Source of the DNA: Spirochaetaceae bacterium
GTDB taxonomy: Bacteria > Spirochaetota > Leptospiria > Leptospirales > Leptonemataceae
Length of the DNA stretch: 64,000 nucleotides
Assembly: GCA_002730875.1 (NCBI GenBank)
Contig: PCBI01000003.1
Coordinates: 150,789-214,788, forward strand
Reading direction: 5' to 3'
Below are positions 52,399 to 61,131 of this stretch, piece after piece. Each line of letters opens with the position of its first letter. The stretch's first letter is position 1. The notes under the pieces were generated by a model. It was not told where the DNA came from. It did not search any database and was given only the letters and a program-made list of their open reading frames with translations. A program made the position numbers and the translations under genes.

Positions 52399-54621
52399 CT
52401 ATTCCGCGGGCTCGCTTTGCAGGCTCTCCAGCAAAGTGCTGATTCGATCGTCCTCCGGCTGGAGAAAGGCAGCCTTTTGCAGAACTTCGATTGCGGCAAA
52501 CCGGCGGCCGGAATTTGCATAGGTTTGGCCCAGCAAATACAGAACGTTGGCTCGCTCGCCTACCAGGTTCCGGGCTTCCTGCAGGCTTTCGAGGGCGCGC
52601 GCGTTATCGCCAATCCTGGAATAACAGAGTCCGGAGTAATAATGTCTAAAGAAGTTTTCGTCTTCGATTCTGGAAAGCAAAGACAGCGCTGTGTTGTATT
52701 CTTCCAGCCGGATCAGCTTCTCCACCTCTTCCACTACCGCCTCCGATCCAGGCGTTGCCCCCGGCGGATGAACGCTTTCCCGATAGGCGATTCGCATCAA
52801 AGAGATGTCGTCTGCCGGCTCGCCCAGGGAATACAGTATTTCCCGCATCCTATGCAATTCGGCCTGTCCCTTCTCAACTACTCCCAGGAATGTATCGTTG
52901 TCAGGGCCGGATTGTTTGATCGGCGACCCGCCAACTCGCATGCTATCCCGCCCATCCGATCCGGCAACAAGTACGTCGCCGGTTTCCAGCTGGACTCTGG
53001 TTGTTGGCCATGTTCCCATCTCTTCTCCAATCCGACTCGAGACAGGGCTCTCTTCGAGAAAACGGGCCCGCCCATTTCGAAATAGCACGGTTTTGGGATG
53101 CCCGGCATTGATGGAATACAATGCGCCAGACCGATCATGGATCAAGCCCATCACGCAACTCAGCTTCACCCGACCGTCAAAGCCACGAAAAACCTTCTGC
53201 AATTCCAGGACCATTCCCTGGAGCCATTCCGAAGGATCCAGGCCAACGCCTTCTCTGGCCACCAGGGAACTCAAAAGGGAGCCTGTGATCAATGCTCCTC
53301 CCGCCCCTTTCATGGCATGACCGGCGGCATCGCCGTTAAAGAAAAAGGTATAACCTTCGCCTTCGATTTTCGGATTGGCGGTAACGCATAGATCTCCGCC
53401 CAGTTCGGCTTCCCATTTCTCGTATTGGAACTTCTTCTTGTATTCGATCAGGAAGTCGGTATGAACTACATTGCTGACGTTACCGTTTTTGAGCAGCGGA
53501 TTGGCCAGCATCGTGGTGAGATAGTAGTCCGCATCCTGCTGATTCTTTAAATCCCGAACCTTACGCAATGTGGTCTGCAGCTCCTGACTCTTCCGGGTTA
53601 CGATGTCCTCCATATAAAGAGCGTAGCTTTCGATGTCGCGGACCATTTCGTTGAATGCTTGCGCCAGTCGCCCAAATTCGTCCCGGGAATTCGTTTTCAA
53701 ACGAACGTTGAAGTCTCGATTCTGAACCCGGGTTACCGCCGCCGTGAGTTCCGTAAGCGGCCTTGCCAGGATCCGGGAGATAACCAGGCCCAGAATGGTG
53801 GCCAGAAATACGCTGGTCACCACCACAGCAGCCAGAATCCGTTGCACCCTGTTGATCAGACTGAATTCGCTTTCTGCTGACAGATCTATTCCCATAACGG
53901 CAAATGTCTGCCCCTCGGAGTCTTGAATGGGAATGTATGCCGAAAGCCAGACTCCCCATTCGTCCCGATAGTATTCCTTGCTGGCAGTTACCTGCCCATC
54001 CAGAGCTTTGAGCATCTGCGGCTGACCGGTAACGTTATAGAGCATCCCGATCTGGGTGGCTTCCTCGTCGGATTCAATGGCGCCATCTCCGTCGGTGTCC
54101 AGTCTACGGTCATCGCCATCCACAATAAATTTGAGAATTCTCCGGTCCGGAGATTCGGGGATCGGTACCAGGATGTAAGCGTATCGTAACAGCGGCGGAT
54201 CGGCAATGTCTATCTGCTGCGGAATTTCTTCGTCCGGGGTGGCCAGGCTTTGCCGGGTAGAATGCTTGATTCGCCGCATAATCTGTACAAGCCGCCGATA
54301 GTCCTTTCTGGACTCCAGCTTCTGGCGGTCGCCATCCGAAAGATTGGGAAGATTCTCTCCCGGGCGGATGGACTCCAGGATATTCGGATTTCGAGGACGG
54401 GCCATTTGCTCGGAAAGTCGATCCAGTTCCTGAATGCCACGTCGGTCTTCAAGATTGAGCATGTACTGGCCGGCCCGGCCAATGTCCTTGAGCCGGGCGG
54501 CGGTCTGAGTCCAGACATGGGACTGTATGGTTTGATAGAAAATGTAAGACGAAACGGAAGAAATACCGGCTGCCAGCAGGCTAATCGCTAGGATCAATTT
54601 GGCCTGAAAGCTCAAGGACAT
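52399..54621 (-). CDS. Membrane SpoIIE-type phosphatase with HAMP, EF-hand and TPR
   Basis: 740 residues. Membrane helices at about 7-29 and 268-290 flank an extracytoplasmic sensor domain. Within it lies a canonical EF-hand loop, DTDGDGAIESDE (residues 175-186), with ligands at 1, 3, 5, 9 and 12. A HAMP domain follows (SRILARPLTELTAAVTRVQ to ESY), then a coiled linker and a PP2C/SpoIIE phosphatase domain: GGDLCVTANPKIEGEGYTFFFNGDAAGHAMKG (part), YSINAGHPKTVLFR, and VLVAGSDGRDSM. The C-terminus holds two or three TPRs (ALSLLSRIEDENFFRHYY, NALESL-type helices). Such proteins dephosphorylate anti-sigma antagonists and are abundant in leptospires. Calcium control is inferred from the EF-hand. 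Start lacks a clear Shine-Dalgarno. Confidence 0.9.
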   Translation of the reverse strand: MSLSFQAKLILAISLLAAGISSVSSYIFYQTIQSHVWTQTAARLKDIGRAGQYMLNLEDRRGIQELDRLSEQMARPRNPNILESIRPGENLPNLSDGDRQKLESRKDYRRLVQIMRRIKHSTRQSLATPDEEIPQQIDIADPPLLRYAYILVPIPESPDRRILKFIVDGDDRRLDTDGDGAIESDEEATQIGMLYNVTGQPQMLKALDGQVTASKEYYRDEWGVWLSAYIPIQDSEGQTFAVMGIDLSAESEFSLINRVQRILAAVVVTSVFLATILGLVISRILARPLTELTAAVTRVQNRDFNVRLKTNSRDEFGRLAQAFNEMVRDIESYALYMEDIVTRKSQELQTTLRKVRDLKNQQDADYYLTTMLANPLLKNGNVSNVVHTDFLIEYKKKFQYEKWEAELGGDLCVTANPKIEGEGYTFFFNGDAAGHAMKGAGGALITGSLLSSLVAREGVGLDPSEWLQGMVLELQKVFRGFDGRVKLSCVMGLIHDRSGALYSINAGHPKTVLFRNGRARFLEESPVSSRIGEEMGTWPTTRVQLETGDVLVAGSDGRDSMRVGGSPIKQSGPDNDTFLGVVEKGQAELHRMREILYSLGEPADDISLMRIAYRESVHPPGATPGSEAVVEEVEKLIRLEEYNTALSLLSRIEDENFFRHYYSGLCYSRIGDNARALESLQEARNLVGERANVLYLLGQTYANSGRRFAAIEVLQKAAFLQPEDDRISTLLESLQSEPAE

Positions 54622-54733
54622 AGACTTGTTACCACCGGAATTTCTTTCGGGTCAAGCAAATATGGGGCAGCGCAAGGCCATGGAATGAATTTACAGTTGA
54701 TTCGTGGCGCCTCCGTCCCCCATTATTACTTTA

Positions 54734-56914
54734 ATGTCGCAGATATCTCTACGATCGGTTCTAATAGTTGTATTACTAATTCCCGCCCTGGGCGGCTGTG
54801 CCGGCCAGGAAGAAAGTACGGATTCCATCGCACTGGAAAATCTACGATGGCAGGTTCTCCGTGGCTTTGAGGACAATTATCGAAGCGGTATACCGTCCAC
54901 CGAAATCCAAAGAGCAGTGGAGGTCTCCGAGTTTCCCATCTACATCAACCGGGCGCTGAACCTGGACACAGGAAGCGAATTGGTGCATAGCGTACTGCAG
55001 ACGCGTTTTGAACTCACCAGGGAACAACTGGAACGGCCTCTGGGAATACACTTTCGCTGGATCGGCGAATCCTGGAGACTCTATGTGAACGGTCAGCTGG
55101 TGGAGGATCAGATGATTCTGGAACCGGGCGGGCTGGATCTGAAATACAGACGAATCTTCCGGCATATTACCGTACCATTGAACAATGCAAACCTGAGAGA
55201 AGGGTCCAATACTCTGGTCATTCATTTCGCAGGATATCAACACCCCACTACGATTGAAGCGAACGAGAATCATGGCCTTGTCTTTTCCGAAGGCTACGAA
55301 ATCGCTCCGCTTCACTATCTGAAACAAAAGCACACGGATACTCTACGTATTGTGGTCAGCACCGTTTATCTCTTTTTCGGGCTTTATCACCTGGTAATCT
55401 TTTCGCGCAGAAACCTGGATCGGTACAACCTCTTCTTCGGCTTGTTCTGCTTTGCTCTGGCTCTGGATTCCGTCACCGGCACATCCCAGCTGCACCATGC
55501 CGTTCTGGATACGGCCTGGATCAATCGAATCAAATACTTCAGTCAGAGTCTGGAAATCCCGCTGTTTTTCTATTTCATTCATTTCTACTTCTTCGCAGAC
55601 AAAAAGAGCCCCTTTGCTGTGAGGCTTTTCGCCTACTCCCTTTCGGCTCTGGGAATTCTGTTTCTACTTATTCCGTTCAACTACACGGAGTCCTTTCTGA
55701 ATCTATTCCACTATGTGGCCGCCCCTTCGCTGATCTACGCCATATACTATATTGGTCGCGTGATTGTTTCCGGCAAAAGGGATTCCCTGCTTTTCGGCCT
55801 GAGCATACTGATTCTAATCGCTTCCGGCCTGTGGGGTATCCTGGACAGCGAGCTGTTCCATACCGGAGTCCATCTGGTGCCCTACGGTTTTCTGTTCTGC
55901 ATTCTTAGCTTGATCTTCATTCTGGCGAACCGATTCCTTTCCGTGCATAATGAATCGGAGCGATTGAATCTGGAACTCACCGAACAGAAGAATGCTTTTC
56001 ATCGTTTCGTCCCCACACAGTTTCTGAGCCATCTGGGCCGGCGCTCCGCCGTGGAAGTGCGGGCCGGGGATTCGGTCTTGAGAGATATGACTGTACTCTT
56101 CTGCGATATCCGTTCCTTTACGTCTCTTTCCGAAGGCAGCGGTCCCGAAGAGACCTTTTCGTTATTGAATGAACATCTGCAGCAAATGGAACCCTGCATA
56201 TATAGACAGGGCGGTTTCGTGGACAAATACGTGGGAGATGCCATCCTTTCGCTGTTTTCGGACGAATCCGCCACCACCGAACAAACCAATTCTGAAAACA
56301 AGTCAACCGCGACGCTCAACTCCGCCCAGCGGGCCGTTTCGGCGGCGGTAGAAATGGCAAGGCTGGCCCGCTCCGCTCAGGCGCTAAAGGAAGGAAGTAG
56401 CGATTACCTGCCGGGTTTTGGAATCGGCATTAACTCCGGGAACCTGGTCCTGGGCACCGTAGGCAGCCCCAGCCGCATCGATACCACCGTAATCGGAGAT
56501 ACGGTGAACACCTGCTCCCGATTGGAAAGCCTCACCACTCATTACAGTTGCCCAATTCTTATCTCCGGCGAAACCAGGGCGAAGCTCGGGCATGGAAACA
56601 TGTTCCATATCAGGCAGGTTGATCAGGTTTATCTAAGAGGAAAGAAACAGAAGACCACGATCTATGAGGTCTTCGATGCAGACCCGCCGGAACAGCTACT
56701 TCAGAAGAACCGCACCCTGGAACGATACAACCAGGCTCTGGAATTCTATCGCACCGGCCAATTCCAGAGCGCGCTTAATATTTTCGAGGATCTAAAGCGC
56801 AAAGCGCCCCTGGATCCCTTGCCCACCCTTTATGTTGAGCGGATCAAGGGATTACTCAGCGAGGGCAAGGTACCCGAGCGCTGGGATGGAGCCCTGCCGG
56901 TTCTGGGCAGTTAA
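54734..56914 (+). CDS. 7TM sensor adenylate cyclase with lipobox-like N-terminus
   Basis: 726 residues from ATG 54734; GTG 54704 would add ten. The N-terminal segment ends in IPALGGC, so a lipid anchor or cleaved signal is possible. Residues 35-200 are a beta-sandwich sensor (FRWIGESWRLYVNGQLVEDQ) of the 7TMR-DISM extracellular type. Seven membrane helices follow (about 208-405), then a short coiled coil and a class III cyclase domain with both metal aspartates (VLFCDIRSFTSL and DKYVGDAILSLF), GINSGNLVLGTVG and IGDTVNTCSRLESL. A C-terminal TPR-like pair (LERYNQALEFYRTGQFQSAL) completes it. This is the standard Leptospira-style membrane cyclase; the ligand is unknown. It diverges from the SpoIIE-phosphatase gene across 112 nt. 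Confidence 0.9.
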   Translation: MSQISLRSVLIVVLLIPALGGCAGQEESTDSIALENLRWQVLRGFEDNYRSGIPSTEIQRAVEVSEFPIYINRALNLDTGSELVHSVLQTRFELTREQLERPLGIHFRWIGESWRLYVNGQLVEDQMILEPGGLDLKYRRIFRHITVPLNNANLREGSNTLVIHFAGYQHPTTIEANENHGLVFSEGYEIAPLHYLKQKHTDTLRIVVSTVYLFFGLYHLVIFSRRNLDRYNLFFGLFCFALALDSVTGTSQLHHAVLDTAWINRIKYFSQSLEIPLFFYFIHFYFFADKKSPFAVRLFAYSLSALGILFLLIPFNYTESFLNLFHYVAAPSLIYAIYYIGRVIVSGKRDSLLFGLSILILIASGLWGILDSELFHTGVHLVPYGFLFCILSLIFILANRFLSVHNESERLNLELTEQKNAFHRFVPTQFLSHLGRRSAVEVRAGDSVLRDMTVLFCDIRSFTSLSEGSGPEETFSLLNEHLQQMEPCIYRQGGFVDKYVGDAILSLFSDESATTEQTNSENKSTATLNSAQRAVSAAVEMARLARSAQALKEGSSDYLPGFGIGINSGNLVLGTVGSPSRIDTTVIGDTVNTCSRLESLTTHYSCPILISGETRAKLGHGNMFHIRQVDQVYLRGKKQKTTIYEVFDADPPEQLLQKNRTLERYNQALEFYRTGQFQSALNIFEDLKRKAPLDPLPTLYVERIKGLLSEGKVPERWDGALPVLGS

Positions 56915-57012
56915 GCGCCGGCTAGCCACTGCGCAGCCCTTCGTATCGTTGCGGGCTCTCTGCGCATAATTGGGCAACCCGGTTAATCCGGCTTTAGGGC
57001 TACACCGGGGCT

Positions 57013-57618
57013 CTAAAGCGGATCTGACGAACTGGCGCTGGCCGGCGCGGGCACATTTACGAACATGGAGGAGCATTCGTAGGCCTTCCAGATTCCCTTG
57101 TCGTTCTTCTGTAGAGTAACCGGCCGCGGACTAAAGCCATGCACGTTTACGAATACTTTCACCTTGCCCGAGGATTCGTCGCCACTGTATTTGTTTCGAG
57201 ACGTGATGATCTTGTATGGCGCTGAAACCTGATAGTTATTGTCCGCGGTTGCTCCGGACACGTAAGCAAAGGGAGTGTAGGACCAGACCTTCTGACGATT
57301 CAGGCGATTCACATGATACATGATGCTGGAAGAAGGAGCGAAACCTTTGTAAGCGTTTCCGGATCCCACGTTCCGCTGATCCAGAACAAGAGTCAGAAAC
57401 TGCATCCCCAGGCTTTCGGATTTCGAAAATCCCATTAAAGCCACAATAAGCATGGCCGCCCCGCCTTCGGGGGTTGTAGCAATTCGGTCCCGCATTTGAA
57501 TGAACTCTTCTGCCGAATTGGGAATCGAAGAAATGGTAACCTCTTCGGCCCGCGTGGACGCCGTAAATGACAGGAACAATACTGTACCTATTAAGATCCC
57601 GGATAGAGACTTTCGCAT
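57013..57618 (-). CDS. Exported protein, DUF6935-like (uncertain)
   Basis: 201 residues; AAGGAG lies 7 nt before ATG 57618. A signal peptide (GILIGTVLFLSFTASTRA) precedes a conserved-looking helix NSAEEFIQMRDRIATTPEGGAAMLIVALMGF, then a segment LVLDQRNVGSGNAYKGFAPSS and a beta-rich half with NNYQVSAPYKI, KVKVFVNVHGFSPRPVTLQK and GIWKAYECSSMFVNV. The opening pattern matches a domain I recall as DUF6935, seen in spirochaetes and some Firmicutes; this was not checked. The Ser/Ala-rich C-terminal tail is probably disordered. No function can be assigned. It converges on the cyclase gene and lies upstream of nothing on its strand. Confidence 0.7.
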   Translation of the reverse strand: MRKSLSGILIGTVLFLSFTASTRAEEVTISSIPNSAEEFIQMRDRIATTPEGGAAMLIVALMGFSKSESLGMQFLTLVLDQRNVGSGNAYKGFAPSSSIMYHVNRLNRQKVWSYTPFAYVSGATADNNYQVSAPYKIITSRNKYSGDESSGKVKVFVNVHGFSPRPVTLQKNDKGIWKAYECSSMFVNVPAPASASSSDPL

Positions 57619-57780
57619 AGATCTACTCCTTTTTATGAACCAGTGTGAACGCTAAACCAGTAGCTGGCAAACCATGGTTTTGACGATAGAATACTAGTTG
57701 AGGTTCGAAGCCTGTCCAGCGATAAAATCGACACGGCGCCGGCTCAGAGTGGACCGAGCCGGTAGGCAGCCTGAGTTATC

Positions 57781-58821
57781 TCAGTCCTCTGGACCTTCCA
57801 GAGCATGCCGTAGAAGCATATCCGCCGCTTCAAACGGACTGAGACTGCCTTCTGTGACCTGCTCCCTGAGTTCGTTTCGGTATTTGCGGGATTCGGGATT
57901 CTCCAGGATCTTCTGGCGGACAAGTTCGCCCAGATATTCGTTCATCCAGTACACCGCCTGCCCCTTTCGACGCTTTTCGAAATGACCATTTCCCTGCATG
58001 AACTCGTAGAAGTTCTCCAGAAGACTGTAAACATCTTCCAGGCCCATGGATGTCATGGCGCTGGTAAGGAGCACCTGAGCTTTCCATTTATGATCTGCAG
58101 GCGGGAACAATTCCAGGGCCCGACGATAGTCGGCGGCGGCAATCTTGGCCCTTTTTTCATTTCCGAAATCGGACTTAGTAATAGCAATACCATCCGCCAT
58201 TTCCATGATTCCGCGCTTCATGCCCTGAAGCTCATCCCCGGCTCCCGGAAGCATCAAAAGCAGGAAGAAATCCACCATCGAATGCACGATGGTTTCGCCC
58301 TGGCCTACTCCTACCGTTTCTACCAGAATCCGATCAAAGCCCGCGGCCTCGCACAGAATGATGGATTCCCGGGTTTTTCGCGCCACACCGCCAGGGGAAC
58401 CTCCAGAAGGACTGGGACGAATGTAGGCATTTTCTTCGCGAGTAAGGGACTCCATCCGAGTCTTATCCCCCAGAATGGAGCCTTTGCTGCGCTCGGAGGA
58501 TGGATCAATGGCCAGAACGGATAGACGATGTCCCTTTTCCAGAAGCAATTGTCCAAAGGACTCGATAAAGGTGCTCTTGCCTACACCGGGAATGCCGGTG
58601 ATTCCGATTCGAAGAGACTTTCCGGCATGGGGCAGACAGGAATGGATTACTTCGGAGGCCAGCTTCTGATCTTCGGGGCGAGTGCTTTCCGTAAGAGTTA
58701 TGGCCTGGCTGAGGATTACCCGGTTTCCAGCCAGTACACCTTCGATATATTCCGCCGCTGATTTCCGACGAGGTCCCCGGTCCAGGCCTCCACTGAGCAG
58801 GCGTGGATTCAGCGGAGGCAT
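57781..58821 (-). CDS. meaB: MeaB/ArgK-type G3E GTPase chaperone of methylmalonyl-CoA mutase
   Basis: 346 residues, normal length. It protects and reloads methylmalonyl-CoA mutase with adenosylcobalamin. Motifs: GITGIPGVGKSTFIESFG (P-loop, residues 74-90), LAIDPSSERSKGSILGDKTRM (switch I region), VETVGVGQGE (switch II), and TKSD for guanine binding. Its ATG shares one base with the mutB stop (TAATG), so it is translationally coupled as the last gene of a mutA-mutB-meaB operon. Confidence 0.95.
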   Translation of the reverse strand: MPPLNPRLLSGGLDRGPRRKSAAEYIEGVLAGNRVILSQAITLTESTRPEDQKLASEVIHSCLPHAGKSLRIGITGIPGVGKSTFIESFGQLLLEKGHRLSVLAIDPSSERSKGSILGDKTRMESLTREENAYIRPSPSGGSPGGVARKTRESIILCEAAGFDRILVETVGVGQGETIVHSMVDFFLLLMLPGAGDELQGMKRGIMEMADGIAITKSDFGNEKRAKIAAADYRRALELFPPADHKWKAQVLLTSAMTSMGLEDVYSLLENFYEFMQGNGHFEKRRKGQAVYWMNEYLGELVRQKILENPESRKYRNELREQVTEGSLSPFEAADMLLRHALEGPED

Positions 58822-60977
58822 TAGCCCGCCTGCGCTGTGGGTTCTTTACCCAGTAAAATTTCCAGAATGGAAGCGGCGGCCTGCGCGATCACCGTTCCAG
58901 GGCCGAAAATGGCCGCGGCCCCCGCATCGTACAGAAATTCGTAATCCTGCTGCGGAATCACGCCTCCTACCACGACCATGATGTCGGAGCGGTCCAGCTT
59001 CTTGAGCTCTTCCACAACCTGCGGCACCAGGGTCTTGTGGCCGGCCGCAAGTGAAGATACGCCCAGGATATGCACATCGTTCTCTACGGCCTGGCGAGCC
59101 ACTTCTTCCGGGGTCTGAAACAGCGGCCCAATGTCCACGTCGAAACCCAGATCGGCAAAGCTGGTGGAGATTACCTTGGCGCCGCGATCATGACCGTCCT
59201 GACCCATTTTGGCCACCAGAATCCGCGGTCGCCGACCCTCTTTCTCGGCGAATTCGTCGGCCAGGGCGGTGGCTCGTTTAAAGTCTTCGTTGTTTTCGAT
59301 CTCTGAGGAGTACACTCCGGATATACTACGTATGACGGCCTTATATCGTCCAAAGACTTTTTCCATGGCCTGCGAAATCTCGCCCAGGCTGGCTCGTTTT
59401 CGAGCGGCGTCTACAGCCAGTTCCAGAAGGTTCCCCTCCCCACTTTCTGCGCATTTTGTGATCGCATCCAGGGCCGCCTGGCACTCTTCAGAATTGCGTT
59501 CCTTGCGGAGCTTATCCAGCCTTTCCAGCTGCGACTTTCGGACGGCGGTGTTGTCGATGTCGAGAATATCCAGCGGATCTTCGGTTTCGCTTCTGAATCG
59601 GTTGATGCCCACAATCACATCTCTGCCGGAATCGATGCGGGCTTGCTTTCGCGCCGCCGCTTCTTCAATTCGCATCTTCGGAAGACCGGTCTCAATCGCT
59701 TTGGCGATTCCGCCCAGATCTTCCACTTCCTGGATCAGTTTCCAGGCACGGCGCGCCAGGAGATTCGTAAGAGCTTCAACGTAATAGCTACCTGCCCAGG
59801 GATCTACGGCACGAGTGATGTTTGTCTCATCCTGTAAGAATAGCTGAGTGTTTCGAGCGATTCGCGCCGAAAAGTCTGTAGGTAGCGCAATCGCTTCATC
59901 CAGAGCATTGGTATGCAATGATTGAGTATGACCCAGAGCGGCCGAAAGAGCCTCTACGCAGGTTCGCGCCACGTTGTTGTAGGGATCCTGCTCGGTAAGA
60001 CTCCATCCAGATGTCTGGGAGTGGGTACGCAAAGCCATGGATTTGGGATTCTGGGGATTGAATTGCTTTACCAGTTTGGCCCAAAGCATTCGGGCCGCCC
60101 GCATCTTGGCCACTTCCATGAAATGGTTCATGCCAATGGCCCAGAAAAAGGAAATCCTGGGAGCAAATTCGTCCACGCTAAGTCCGGAAGCAATTCCGGT
60201 GCGAAGATACTCGAGGCCATCCGCCAGAGTGTAGGCCAGTTCCAGATCCGCGGTGGCGCCGGCTTCCTGCATATGATAGCCGGATACGCTGATAGAGTTA
60301 AACTTTGGCATCTTCGAAGATGTGTATGCGAAAATGTCCGCAATGATCTTCATGGAGGGCAATGGCGGATAGATATAGGTGTTTCGCACCATGAATTCTT
60401 TTAGAATGTCGTTTTGTATGGTTCCGGTCAGCTTCTCTGGAGGCACACCCTGCTCTTCGCCGGCCACAATAAAGAAAGCCAGCACCGGTATTACGGCGCC
60501 GTTCATGGTCATAGAAACCGAAACGTTTTCCAGAGGGATCTGATTAAACAGGACTTCCATATCCAGAATGGAGTCGATGGCCACACCGGCTTTGCCCACA
60601 TCGCCTACAACCCGGGGATGATCGGAGTCGTAGCCCCGGTGGGTGGCCAGATCAAAAGCAACGCTGAGTCCCTTTTGACCCGCTGCCAGGTTCCTGCGAT
60701 AGAATGCATTGGACTCTTCGGCGGTGGAGAAACCGGCATACTGGCGAATGGTCCAGGGCCTGGTAACATACATTGTGGAGTAAGGCCCCCGCAGATAGGG
60801 CGCCACGCCGGCGCCAAAGCCCAGATGTTCCAGCCCGTCCAGGGCCTCGGCTCCGTAGGCGCTTTCCACGGGAATGCCTTCCGGTGTATTCATAGCCAGC
60901 TCAGACGCGGAAACTTCTCCGGCGCGCTGAGATGCGGCAATAGGTTGATATTTCAGTTTGCTAAAATCCGGTTTCAT
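58821..60977 (-). CDS. mutB: Methylmalonyl-CoA mutase large (catalytic) subunit
   Basis: 718 residues, full length. It interconverts (R)-methylmalonyl-CoA and succinyl-CoA using adenosylcobalamin. The active-site segment [20 protein letters not shown] contains the conserved Tyr; [21 protein letters not shown] follows; the C-terminal cobalamin domain has the lower-ligand motif [12 protein letters not shown] (His596) and [14 protein letters not shown] lies 8 nt before ATG 60977. It is the middle gene of the operon. The pathway could serve propionate, odd-chain fatty acid or branched-chain amino acid use, which fits an organism living on fatty acids. Confidence 0.97.
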   Translation of the reverse strand: MKPDFSKLKYQPIAASQRAGEVSASELAMNTPEGIPVESAYGAEALDGLEHLGFGAGVAPYLRGPYSTMYVTRPWTIRQYAGFSTAEESNAFYRRNLAAGQKGLSVAFDLATHRGYDSDHPRVVGDVGKAGVAIDSILDMEVLFNQIPLENVSVSMTMNGAVIPVLAFFIVAGEEQGVPPEKLTGTIQNDILKEFMVRNTYIYPPLPSMKIIADIFAYTSSKMPKFNSISVSGYHMQEAGATADLELAYTLADGLEYLRTGIASGLSVDEFAPRISFFWAIGMNHFMEVAKMRAARMLWAKLVKQFNPQNPKSMALRTHSQTSGWSLTEQDPYNNVARTCVEALSAALGHTQSLHTNALDEAIALPTDFSARIARNTQLFLQDETNITRAVDPWAGSYYVEALTNLLARRAWKLIQEVEDLGGIAKAIETGLPKMRIEEAAARKQARIDSGRDVIVGINRFRSETEDPLDILDIDNTAVRKSQLERLDKLRKERNSEECQAALDAITKCAESGEGNLLELAVDAARKRASLGEISQAMEKVFGRYKAVIRSISGVYSSEIENNEDFKRATALADEFAEKEGRRPRILVAKMGQDGHDRGAKVISTSFADLGFDVDIGPLFQTPEEVARQAVENDVHILGVSSLAAGHKTLVPQVVEELKKLDRSDIMVVVGGVIPQQDYEFLYDAGAAAIFGPGTVIAQAAASILEILLGKEPTAQAG

Positions 60978-61035
60978 AATCTAATCCTGCTTTCTATTTC
61001 TTCTTACGCAAGGTTTGTTCCAGTCTGGTCAACGC

Positions 61036-61131
61036 CTGGTGCACCGAGTTTCTTTCGCCCTCGTGCGCGGAGTTCGCTCTGTTCTCGTGCGCGAAGTCTG
61101 CTCCATTCTCGTGCGCGGGATCTCCTCAAGC
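61036..61131 (-). repeat. Four tandem copies of a 24-bp repeat after the mutA stop
   Basis: CTCGTGCGCG(G/A)(A/G)... recurs every 24 bp at 61060, 61084 and 61108, with a decayed fourth copy at 61036 (CTGGTGCACC). The period is exactly eight codons. Read on the minus strand, the frame is the same as mutA: after the mutA TGA (61128-61126) it stays open for 43 codons, encoding three octapeptides of the type ENRANSAH, then a helical RLEQTLRKKK end and TAG. The repeat occupies most of the 148-nt mutA-mutB gap. Confidence 0.75.

Noticed and set aside
57690..57720. tRNA-like T-loop (GGTTCGAAGCC)
   Set aside because: No acceptor stem, anticodon arm or D-arm can be paired around it.
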